Source: Exobasidium rhododendri (Eukaryota; Basidiomycota; Exobasidiomycetes; Exobasidiales; Exobasidiaceae). Taken from it: a stretch of DNA of 64,000 nt. A program made the position numbers and the translations under genes. The notes beneath the pieces were generated by a model, which did no database searches, was not told the DNA's origin, and worked only from the letters and a program-made list of their open reading frames with translations. Below are positions 35,401 through 45,145 of this stretch, piece after piece. Location: the NCBI GenBank assembly GCA_026210745.1, contig CP110632.1:3533001-3597000 (forward strand), written 5' to 3'. Every line of letters starts with the position of its first letter. The stretch's first letter is position 1.

Positions 35401-36402
35401 GTCATATGGGTCGAATGAAGGATGAGGAAGGGCCGACGCATGTCTTCCTCGTGCAATCCAAATCGACAGTCAACGCCCAACTCTCTATCTCCCTGGATTG
35501 CAGCAGCAATGGCCGAAAGATAGAATGCCCGCTTGTAAAAGTAACGCATGTTCAAGTAGTCTTTTTCCTGGAAGAGTGATGATGGCATCGTCAAGACCAT
35601 GTCGACATCTGTCCCCTCTGGTCGTAATGCTGCTGTCTTCAAGATCCAGCTTCCTGCTATTTCGACTCGACTTGGCTTCTCGAAACCAAATTTGAGGGGC
35701 GACTCCTGCTTTGGCTGTGGATCGGGAAAGGGCACTTGCACCCGTTGAGTTTTGAACGTCTTTGCAAGTGCATCTACTGCGGATTTCAGAGGTTGCTGCT
35801 CAATAGAGGGCAGCGAATCCATCAAGAATTTGATCTGACGAAGGACATAATCGAGTGCACCCGACTTTTCGTACTTTGGTCGGACTTCGGCCACCATCTT
35901 CTCGATCTGAAGGTATGAGTACCATTAGTGCCGTTATCGATGTCTTCTCACCCAAACCATCTGACCACACACTCACCTTCAGCTTGAAGATGTTACTCTT
36001 GTAGAGCTCACTAGTGTTTTTTAGAGCACTCATTTCGTCTCGTGAGGGAATAGCATATAGAGAAGTTTGATGTGGCATGTCGCTGCTGTTTGGATCGGCT
36101 TCTTCGTCGTAATTTGGGCCGGTGACATCTTCAAAGCCACCCTCCATATCCTCATCCGAGAACATCTCCACCTCGCCATTTCCAGTCCCGTTGCCCTTGC
36201 CATACTCTGCCTCTACTCCCTCTCCTTCACTTGACACTTCCTTGTCGTCCCCTCCATTCGCCATTGCATCAGCCATTAGGTCTTTCTCATCATCAAAGTC
36301 GTCCTCATCCTCCGCTTCGATGATGTTTTCTACATGGCTCAATTTTCTCCCAGCCATGTTTCGCGCTGAAGAAGAGCCAGCCTTCCGCTTGATCCCAGGC
36401 AT
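32428..36402 (-). CDS. UTP22: U3 snoRNP protein UTP22 (nucleolar protein 6/Nrap)
   Basis: UTP22 is a UTP-C component of the SSU processome and also links to ribosomal protein gene regulation. Reverse exons are 36402-35977, 35906-32994 and 32901-32428, giving 1,270 residues. The start is ATG MPGIKRKAGSS; an upstream GTG in frame was ignored. An acidic N-terminus leads to a tandem nucleotidyltransferase-like fold: RVEIAGSWILKTAALRPEGTDVDMVLTMP (Nrap D1) and CRFGLHEEDMRRPFLILHST. Later Nrap domains follow, including EAVRLFKRWVSAQMLG and ELFVASVFI, and the tail has SLFIPSLAHFDFIVHL. A TG repeat lies in its second intron. It is divergent from the cyclin gene with 198 bp between ATGs. Confidence 0.93.
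32951..32972. repeat. (TG)n repeat in UTP22 intron 2
   Basis: A run of TG dinucleotides, interrupted once by A, lies inside the 92-nt intron (32902-32993). On the sense strand it reads as CA just after the donor region. Length variation between strains would be expected but cannot be seen here. Confidence 0.8.
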
Positions 36403-36600
36403 GATGTCGTTACCGTTGCTGGTCAGGAGGGATCCCACATCTTCCAGAATCTTTGTGCATCATGTCGGGGTCTTCCCAGTCCTTTTTTCAAAAAATCTGG
36501 CCGCACGTGCGGGCTGCCTCTGAGAATCTTTCGGTAAAGGCGCGTCCTGGCTTGGGGGGGACATGCAGTCGAAGACGAAAGTGGCTAAGAGGGGTGCGCG

Positions 36601-38449
36601 ATGATTGAGTTTGGCAACCCTAATTCTCCTTCGATAGTCAGATCTATCAGGTGGCAGGTAGCTACGTCCCCTTTGGAAGGCAGGCAGGCAGGCATGGCCA
36701 CGGCTGCAGAAGAAGCTGCAAGCATCAGTATAGATGCTGATAGCAGTGTGTCGAAGAGGACGTCGGGAAGTGCAAGCCCAGTCAAAGTTCCAGAAGAGAA
36801 GAAAGGCGGTGGTAGGACGTCAAATGGCGGTACATCTTTTGCAAGCAAAGAATCCGGGCCACCAAATCTGCACCCGACTGTCACGACATGGCAATGGCTT
36901 TTTGCGGCTTCAGACATGCAATACACGCCAAGTGTCCTGCATTCAGGTGCTTCACCAGAGCAAGAAAGATTTTGGCGTTGGAAGGGCGCACAATTAATAT
37001 TTCGCATTGGTGACTATATGAGACTGTGAGTCCAAAGACGGCCTTGTTTGCGCCAGGTTTAAAAGCTGATAACGATGCGTTGATGATCACCTTCAGTGGT
37101 AACCACGTCATGACGACTGCGGCTATCTTCTTTCATAGATTTTATATGCGCAGATCGCTGCCAAAGGAACATTCTCGTGAAAGACCTTTTGACACTTTCA
37201 ACTTTCAAGAAATGGCTCCGACATGCATTTTTCTAGCATGCAAGGTGGAAGAGACTCATCGGAAATTGCACGGAGTAGTGGAGGCAACTTTGGCTGTCAT
37301 GGATCGTTCTCCTGCAGGACTAGATGCTGCCGAAGCTCGGACATACAAAGCCGACGTCAAGGCAAAGGTACGTCAGATATGAACGTCGATGATCGAATGT
37401 GCAAAGCTCATCGAAACATGGGCTAAATGTATTTGACGCAGGATTACAGGCGCTGGAAGGACGTTGTACTGCTTTTCGAAGAGCGACTTCTGGAAACACT
37501 GTGCTTCGACTTGATCATTGAGCAGCCGCATCCGATTGCGATAAAGGCATGCAAACGACTAGCGACAAGTCGAGACTTGGCACAGCTGACGATTATACTG
37601 CTCAACACAATGTAGGTCGGGAGCAGAGAGGGTGGCAATTCCGTCGCCAGAATTGCTCAAGATTCTTCTCTTCTTGACAGGCTCTACGGAGCAGTCTGTA
37701 CTTTTCACGATGCTGCGACTTTAGCGGCTGCTGCATTTAAAACAGCTTGCCAACTTGTCGGCATCGACCCCGCCACTTATACTGCACTACTCGGCTCCAC
37801 TCGTACCTGGTATGATGCCTTTGACGTCGACTTCGACGAGGTGAATGACGCATTACCAGATATCGAAGATCAGCTGTCATTTCACAATGAGCATATTACT
37901 GTTCCACAACAATCACACAGTGCGCTGAAGACGCACAACTCGACACCAAACTTTCATCAGCACACATCATTCCTCGCCCTGCAAAGCAACGGCAACTCGG
38001 AGGTCGTGACGCCAAATTCTGCATCTGAGTTCCTTTCATCTAAGCAACCCCAAAATCCTCCCGAGAACTCACACATCGAGAAGAAGGTGAAAACCACGGA
38101 TGACAGGCATTTTGAATATCAGGAGCCGGGGATGGAAGACAAGAGGAGGGTAGAAGGGAGCCGAGATGATTCGATAGCTGAGAGGGAGAAGAGGACGGAG
38201 CCGGCATGGAAACCTATCGGACATGGTAGTGTAGACGTCAAAAAACGTCCACCCCCACCCCTCGCACTAGAAGATGCAGGTTTGGCAGCAAGAAGTAGTC
38301 CAGACGACCCTCACGAAGAAGCAGCTGCGGCGAAGGTGCTTCGAGAGCAGATAACACAAGAAGAAGGGGAGAGGATTACCGCCGTGAAGGCAGACGAAGA
38401 AGCAGCGGAGGAGGGGGAAGTGACCAGCGAAGAAGAAGGCGCTTTGTAA
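36601..38449 (+). CDS. Cyclin of the K/T/CTD-kinase family
   Basis: Transcription-type cyclin, likely the partner of a CDK9/CTK1-class kinase that phosphorylates the RNA polymerase II CTD. Exons are 36601-37025, 37097-37367, 37442-37611 and 37681-38449, giving 544 residues. The first cyclin box is rebuilt over intron 1: FWRWKGAQLIFRIGDYMRL joined to GNHVMTTAAIFFHRFYMRRS. That match fixed the acceptor at CCTTCAG|T rather than a nearer AG that gives a stop. APTCIFLACKVEET is the hallmark block, then YRRWKDVVLLFEERLLETLCFDL. The second cyclin box is LNTMLYGAVCTFHD. The C-terminal ~200 residues are charged and disordered. The start may instead be the internal ATG at 36694 (MATAAEEAA). Cyclin K, cyclin T, CTK2 and PCH1 types cannot be separated here. 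Confidence 0.88.
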
Positions 38450-38639
38450 TTATAGAAATCCTACCCACCCCAAGCACACGAACACTGTATTCTTGTATTG
38501 ATATACTCATCACTGCAGTGAATTACCATGAACTCATGCCGGCGTAACCTGCACTTCGGAGTACGATGCAGCAAAAGGGCAAGCAAGAGCATATTGCATT
38601 AGCAGGGCATTGAAAAGAATTAGATAGATGATGTTGGCA

Positions 38640-39744
38640 GCTCTAGAGTTTTGCATTTAACGGCTTCGCAGCGCTATTGCGGGAGAAGTAAGATGCAGGG
38701 GAAGATGTAGGATGCACATCAGCAATGGAGCGCCCAGAAAGGTATGTTATCCAGCATGGCTTACTCACCACTGACCCCTTTTGATGCTACCTTCGTCGGC
38801 TTGTCACCTGCTGCTATACTGACATCCTTACTACTCGCAGAAAGGGAATTGATTGCAGTTTCTAAAGGAAAATTGACTTGCCGTTGAGCGTGCAATCCTT
38901 TCCCCCTCCCCCTTTTCGCTCTTCTTTTCAGCATGACACTCACGCAACAATGGAGCTGGTTATTTGGGTATAGGCGAATATATGGCTCAACACAGGGAAG
39001 CTCTCCCTACAATATTACTCATCTCGCTTTGCTCCCACTCACGGATTACACTCTTGGTGAAAGTTGCTGTACTTCTCGACGCTGATGACAGTCGATGAGA
39101 CAGGAGATCCGACCTGAGTTTCCTTTCTCTGGCCGTCTTTAATTTGTGAAGAAGACTCACCAGCACTCTTTCGGAGAGCCCGGGGGGCTTTATTAGTAGA
39201 AGTAAAGCAAGAGAGGTAAGCGGTGGTCGGAGAAAATGCACAACGGTGGTACTCACCCGCGCAAGGTACAATGCCTGCCGAGTAAGAAAAGGGTGGCAGA
39301 TGATTCTCGCTAAGTCGACTGAAATCTGATTCGTCCGATTCTTTGCCACAATGACTTACAAGCACAATTTGCCGTCGGAACAGCTACGACGAGCGAGGAG
39401 GAAGGGGGCAGTAGTATAGTTGTCAGTCGGTGTGCACTACTAAACGGCAGCCTACCGTAATATACCAACCCTCTGCAACCACCCATCACTCTAGAAAGGT
39501 GAAGGGGCACGCCAATGTTTCAATGTCGTCTTCTCGGCGCTTTCGTCTACCTTTATCAAATTGTGACACTCACTTGCTGGAGTGGAAAAGATACGAATGA
39601 GCTATGCACTTCTTCTTCTCCTTCCTCCTCCTTACTGCTCAGCACTCACCAAACACCGGGCTTCGAGACGGCAGCAGACATGACCGTCGCTGTCAGTGTC
39701 AAGATCAGGATAAGGAAATACACGGAGCGAAGGGTGCAGAACAT
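38640..39744 (-). CDS. Candidate small secreted-protein gene made of tiny exons (structure uncertain)
   Basis: On the reverse strand an ATG at 39744 opens a strong signal peptide (MFCTLRSVYFLILILTLTA, then TVMSAAVSKPGV) and meets a GTGAGT donor at 39649. Below it come further exon-like blocks, most flanked by good donors and by AG acceptors after pyrimidine tracts. They are 39383-39360 (24 nt), 39274-39257 (18), 39187-39161 (27), 39113-39043 (71), 38955-38944 (12), 38861-38769 (93) and one starting at 38673. Five of these lengths are multiples of three. A 3-nt exon (CAA) and a 25- or 35-nt exon near 39500 would be needed to join the signal peptide in phase. More than one frame stays open and Cys-containing, so I cannot fix the product. 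It could be an effector-like Cys-rich protein or a spliced noncoding RNA. Confidence 0.33.
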
Positions 39745-40463
39745 ATCAAAAGGGATTTTCTAAGGTAGGTGGGCTACTGGGCTGGAGACGAGGGTCAATA
39801 TTGGAGGGAGATGGAGAAGGCACTGAGAAAGACAAGGATGGGGGTCCCGAACGATGGAAGGGCTGCTGCTCCTTCGACGTCCTTTTAACAAAACATTTGT
39901 CATCTGTGAGCATGAAGACCTTTCCACCTCCGCTTACCGTCTCCCGCTCACGACGACGTCGCGAAAAGGACAGAAAGCTCAGAGTCAGACTGCTTTGGAA
40001 TTCCGAACTACACCCTGCTACATGTTTTGCAGCCTCTTGATGACAGATGCAGTGCAGTATCGACATAGAGCCAGCTGAGATGGCGGAGGGCAATACGATC
40101 TTCAGCTTGGCGGTCCTTTGCATCTCAGACGACTAGTACAGCCTTCAAGCGCCGCGTCATGTGTATACTTTCAGTCTCCTTTTCAAGACAGGGGCATGCC
40201 GATAGATCGGGGTGTCATGTAAGATCACAGTAGCAAGAAGGATTGAAAAGTTGGTCTCTCAATTATCTTCTCCGTCCTCTCGTTTGGCTCTACCGAGCCT
40301 ACGTTGGGCTACAGAGCTCGCTATAGTGAGGAGGAGAGCCAAAAGCTTTGTATGTACCAACTATCATTCTGGTATTCGTCTCTGTATGGATGCACAATAG
40401 TATACAAGTGGAAGCGATAGACCTCGACGGCCAGCTCTTAATGCCTGAGAGTATGATAGTACC
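39745..40463. other. Intergenic, no supported gene
   Basis: One reverse ORF of 125 codons (39746-40123) is Ser/Pro-rich, lacks an ATG-led conserved core and overlaps the region just upstream of the candidate secreted gene. I treat it as noncoding. The rest contains the 3' end of TAF9 and no recognisable element. Confidence 0.45.
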
Positions 40464-41247
40464 TCAATCGTAATCTTCGTCCTCATCCAAGCTACGCTTC
40501 CTACCCCTCTGCTCCAGTGAGGCGGTTTCACCCGCTCCCTCAACTCCGCTTGATTTTGCTTCTGCCTCTGTCTCCATCTCGCCATCGATTAGATTTGCGG
40601 CATTACCCCTCTCCAAAGCGTCCATATCATCTTCATCGTCTTCACCCGGCGCATCATCTTCGAGACTATCTTGTGGTGGCGGGTTCGGGACGAGGGAGAA
40701 GTTGACATTTGTGAGACAGTGCTTAGGCGGTGGTAACTTCATACCGTACCTATCCAAGATGGGTGGAAGAGGTACGCTATTGAGGGATGAGGCAAGCGAC
40801 AAGAGCATCTGTGGGAAGTAACGGAGAGATCAATGAACATTTAGCGCTTGCCTTACGAAGTGGGGGATCGAAAGGCTGTAGTCGGTAGCTCACCTCTTTG
40901 CTCGGTGGCCCTGTGAAGCTGTGATTGACTCTGCTCTGGATCGCCAACTGAATATCTTCCAACGTCAATGTCGACACACCAGCATTCGTTGTTTTTGAGC
41001 TGTTTGCGTGGTCTGCATAGACGAGTGAGTCCTGCAGTACCTCGTACAAGTATCGATGAGCAAATTCCAGCAGCATCATCAGCACTGGCGGTTGGACGTC
41101 TTCGATTCCCATACTGTCCAAGATGAGCGCTACCAAACGCGCATCTCTTGGAACATAAGCAAGATTCGAGCCGGAAGCTTTGGTCGATGACTCAATCCCT
41201 TTGACCGCACCTCCTGTGGTGCTTTGCCCATGCGTTGCCGAAGGCAT
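40464..41247 (-). CDS. TAF9: TFIID/SAGA subunit TAF9
   Basis: TAF9 forms a histone-fold pair with TAF6 in TFIID and SAGA. Reverse exons are 41247-40894 and 40808-40464, giving 232 residues. The histone fold is clear: RDARLVALILDSMGIEDVQPPVLMMLLEFAHRY, then LQDSLVYADHA, then LTLEDIQLAIQSR. After the intron comes the conserved stretch MLLSLASSLNSVPLPPI and PPPKHCLTNVNF. The C-terminus is acidic and ends in a short basic patch plus DEDEDYD. Its length and order match fungal TAF9. Confidence 0.93.
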
Positions 41248-41554
41248 GATGTGGTCCAGTCAGGTGTGGTCTGCAGTATGCCTCTATGATTCACCAGGCA
41301 TGTGTATGCTTGCAGTGCGAAGGGGACTAATTCCAATGTCAACGATCAAGACCAGCTCCCACATGCGCGGTCAGACAGCTCCACGTGTGCGTGCATTGAT
41401 GTAGCTCTCCACACCGTGTCTACCTACTACTGTGTCTAATTCCTGCTCTGATTTGCAATGTATACGGGGTAGTAATTAGGCCTTCGCAGTCCGAAAATAT
41501 ACATTGTAGTTGTGTATGGCTATAGTACAGCATGGTTTGTGGTGCTCCAAAGTC
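41248..41554. other. Intergenic, TAF9 promoter and 3' end of Cid1-type gene
   Basis: Short tandem gap on the reverse strand. No open frame of interest and no recognisable element. Confidence 0.5.
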
Positions 41555-43769
41555 TCATCTCGAGACTCTCTCCTTGCCCGGCCTGTTCTCGCTCGCCTCC
41601 CTGATGACGAGATTCCGTGTTTCGTCATCGAAAGCCTTCATGGCAATTTCATGCTTTCGAATCATTTGCTCGTGTTCAAAGGAGTGGATCAAGTCGACAA
41701 GAATGGTAGAACTGCTCATTCGTTCCTCTTCAAGCAGTGCTATCGCTCTCCAGCTTTCATCGACAATCGTCTCCCTCATCTGCTTGGTGATGTTGGCCGT
41801 GTTCCGATCGAGAATGAATGGATCTTGCACAACAATCGCCTTGTCTCCCCTCCAGTCGTTGATCGGTGCTGCAACATGGGGCAGGTGGGCATACGCTTCC
41901 TTAGCAACCTTTTCAAATCTTCGAAAGGGCGTCCCCAGTCGAATACTTATCCCGCATTCAGCAAAGTCAAAATTGGACAGCCAAGCAAAGAACCCTTTCA
42001 GCAATTCACCCATCTTTTCAAAGATCGGTCCCTTTGAGATCCTCTGCAGTGGAGTCGTAGACGGCTGCGTTTTATGCAATGCAGCAAAGAATTCCTCCCT
42101 GTCCTTGACATCCCTGCCTTTTGCAAAAGTGGTTTCAAATCGACGAGCACCAGTGAGAGGGTCAATTTCGTATCCCCCGGTGGAAGAGTCAGAGCGAACG
42201 AAGGCTTTGGCAGGTTTCTCTGGGTGAGGAGAGGGTTTCTGCCACAAGTAAGTCCTCTGCGTGTTCATGAGCGCCAGCAAATCGGGATTCTGGAGATTGG
42301 GGACGATGCCTTGAATTTGTAAATACTGGATGGCACTGGACACAGAGGAAAGGGGGGAAGGGTGTAAGAGAGAAGTAGCGCAACGTGAAGCAGGTGCGTA
42401 AACTCACATCATGCAAATCGTGTAGGAGTTCAGACTGGGGGGTCCGGACTTACCAGAAGGATCGTTGATACCCCTCCTCGATGCCCACTTCTTGATCGCA
42501 AAAAGATAAGGCTGTATGATTTCCGGATGAATGTCAATGTATGCTCGGATCAGTTCAGAATTGACGTTGCCGAATGCGTCATTGACGTTGATGTCGCTAC
42601 AGAGTCCACTACGACCATACACGAATTTGACTGAAGGAAAAGGGAAAGAGATCGAAAGATGGATGAGTCCGAAGAAATTTCAAGCGGAAAGGACTGTTGC
42701 TCCTTCTCACCAATGGGCACTTTTGCCTTGGGAATCGGAACAATCTGTCTAAAGTGCCCTTCGCCGTGCCTCTTTAATTGCGTCCCTATCGAACGTACGC
42801 TGTAGTAATCTGGCAACTTCTCCAGGCCATATGCTGCAATGGAGATGATGTCTGACAGGTGACTGTGTATCGCACCCTCCGGTAGCTTCTCCAAGAGAGC
42901 ATGTGGCTGTTCCGCGAGAGAGTATCAGAGACCAAGTCTTGCTCAGATTCACTTCACCTCCTTCCCAATACTCACCGTTCCTACGCCGTACGGCCTCATT
43001 GGGTCGATCAGTGTCAAGTCGATGTCGGACGATGCTTCAAACAGTCCGGTTTGAGTCGAACCAAAAGGCATGAGATGTAGTCCGCAGCCTGGCCACTTTT
43101 TCTCGAGGATCTTTTCCACATCTTCGATGAGGGCTTTCCTCTCGGCCATCTGCTTTGTCGTAGGTCTCCGAGTCTGTTTGTGATGAATTGCAAGGATCAA
43201 CACTGATGCGATTTGCATAAACCCCAGTTCCGCATGACGATACGCACCATCCAGAAGCCGTGTATTTGTCTGCCTAATGCCTCTTCACCAGACTTGCCGT
43301 TACTCCATCCAGCGCAAATGATCTCGTCTTCTTTGATAGTCTTTTGCATTCCCTGAATACGGCGCCTAATCGAGACTGCCTGCTGTATTTGCATTCGCCT
43401 TGTCTCTTCTTCTCTGCGCAGCTTTTCCTTCTGTCTGAGCTCCTCCCTTTCTGCTCTTCTCTTCCTCTGCTTTTCTGCTTGCAGTTCCTGATCCAATTGC
43501 TCTGCCCTGTTCCTTTCTGCTTCCGTTTCTATCTGAAAATCCTTGGCCATACTCTCGTACTCTTCTTGCTGGTCGATGCGCAGTGTTTCAGTGCCGAGAT
43601 GTGTCTCGCCATGCCGTTCACCACTGCTCTGATGAGTGTCCTTTCTTGCGACGTGGTGAGCAAGTGCGTCGCCTGCTTCGCCTTCTGTTGGATTGAGCAG
43701 GTGAGGATTTCTCTGTGCATCCTCAAAAGAAAACGATTCTATATCGTCTACCAGAGTTGAAGACGACAT
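41555..43769 (-). CDS. Non-canonical poly(A)/poly(U) polymerase, Cid1 family
   Basis: Nucleotidyltransferase that adds A or U residues to RNA 3' ends. Reverse exons are 43769-43248, 43173-42976, 42906-42711, 42630-42408 and 42335-41555, giving 639 residues, all in phase. The first ~165 residues form a Glu/Arg/Lys-rich probable coiled coil (QELQAEKQRKRRAER). The polymerase-beta core follows with FGSTQTGLFEASSDIDLTL; the two catalytic Asp are ~224 and 226. The third lies in the CSDINVNDAFGNVNSELIRAY strand. IKKWASRRGIND and NSYTICMI|AIQYLQ complete the central domain. LLKGFFAWLSNFDF marks the PAP-associated domain. About 90 charged residues follow. It resembles Cid1/TUTase more than TRF4, but substrate choice (A or U) cannot be told from the sequence. 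Confidence 0.87.
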
Positions 43770-45145
43770 GATGATCGAGTGCTCGGAAGCTACTTCACAG
43801 CTCAATCCGTCAAGTCGTCGCTGCCGTGAAATTCTGCCACAGAGGAAAGCAACATGGAGAGGGGAGCCAGGCGAACAGTTGCGTATTACGAACTCACAAT
43901 TGCACGCACACACACACGTAGCGCGTAAAAATTACAGTTCCTGGACGAGTGGAGGGGGTGAGTAAGTAAACGCGCAAATACACAACGAGTGAGTTGTCCT
44001 CCGCGTATCTCTTCCCTTTAACATGTTGCTTCGCCTACTCTCGTCACTCTCCCCTGTAGGAGCAGGGCAGAAAAAAGCTGGTAAAGAGGCTATTGCGCAG
44101 TGTTGAGGCAAGGTCAGTGTGCTTCGGCTCAAAGTGCTTTGATGATGCGCTAAGAGTAGGTGCGGAAGTGGTAATTGGAGATTCAAAGCCACGAAGAAAG
44201 TTGATCCCGTTGAGCTGATAGAGGGCACGTCTGAGGCCATGAATTACCTTTTGTTCACCTGCCTTGCCAAGAGCTGCACTTCTACCGAGCCTAATCTATG
44301 CTTCTTGCCCGATATAGGTGACCCCATCACAGCACTTCTCCTTGATCGACCTCTCACCCCGCTCTCATCACCACTTTTCCGGCACTTCGAATGAGCTTAG
44401 CAGTGCATTGCAGGTGAAGAAGCCTCGCTTGCAGACTCGAAGAGAACGTCACAGAATCATCGAAACGGGCTGCAGTGGGAGGATATCGGATCTAAGAAGA
44501 ATCAAGCAAGACTCTTTCCTTTCCTCGAGAAAGGTAGTGAGCACCTCAAAATCTTACCCTATCGCGAGCGTGATCCTTCAGAAGGCCGGCCCCCCCGCGA
44601 GGACATTTATAGCAACACGATTTAACTTTGACGATCTAAAGGCGTATTTTGGATTTTCTCGCATTGTCTCTTGTAAATCCTGTATTATTGTATACATATA
44701 TACATATACCACCAACCTTTAGTAGAGTCGCCGGTGTCCAGACGCACCTTCATCAATTTCGAAAGGGAAGAAAAAAAAATGATGTTGGAAGCGACTAACT
44801 ACACGATTGCAAAGCGAAAAGCAGGGACCTCCATAAGCAAAATTTCAAGGCGGACCGAAGTGCGGTAAGCCATGCACTATGTGAATATGTTCCTCGATGA
44901 CACTTCTTTTTCCTCGACGCTATTCTTACACACACACACACCCCTTTCCATCTGGTCGTTGTCACCCTTTCTTCCTGCTTCTTTCACCCTTTCCCATTGC
45001 GTGGAAGTCCGCCCCGCCAGCTCCGAGTATATCCACTCGAGGAGTGAGCAGCCCCGGTCTTGCCGTTCTTTGGTCGTTGGCTGAGAAGCGCAAACGTTGA
45101 GCCACTTCTCTCTCCTCTCCTCCTTCTTATTATATTCCCCTCGTC
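43770..45145. other. Long intergenic region with ambiguous open frames
   Basis: Nearly 1.4 kb between the Cid1-type gene and the chitin synthase. On the forward strand, bases ~44010-44400 stay open in two frames, one of which has an ATG-led MLLRLLSSLSPVGAGQKK start that looks like a mitochondrial presequence. A 135-codon ORF covers 44318-44722. None matches a family I know and no consistent exon chain emerges. The remainder, with a CA run at ~44930 and a CT-rich block up to 45140, is probably the chitin synthase promoter. Confidence 0.35.

Noticed and set aside
39746-40123. 125-codon reverse ORF, Ser/Pro-rich
   Set aside because: No conserved core and no convincing exon partners, and it overlaps the sequence immediately upstream of the candidate signal-peptide exon. 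More likely a leader or random frame.
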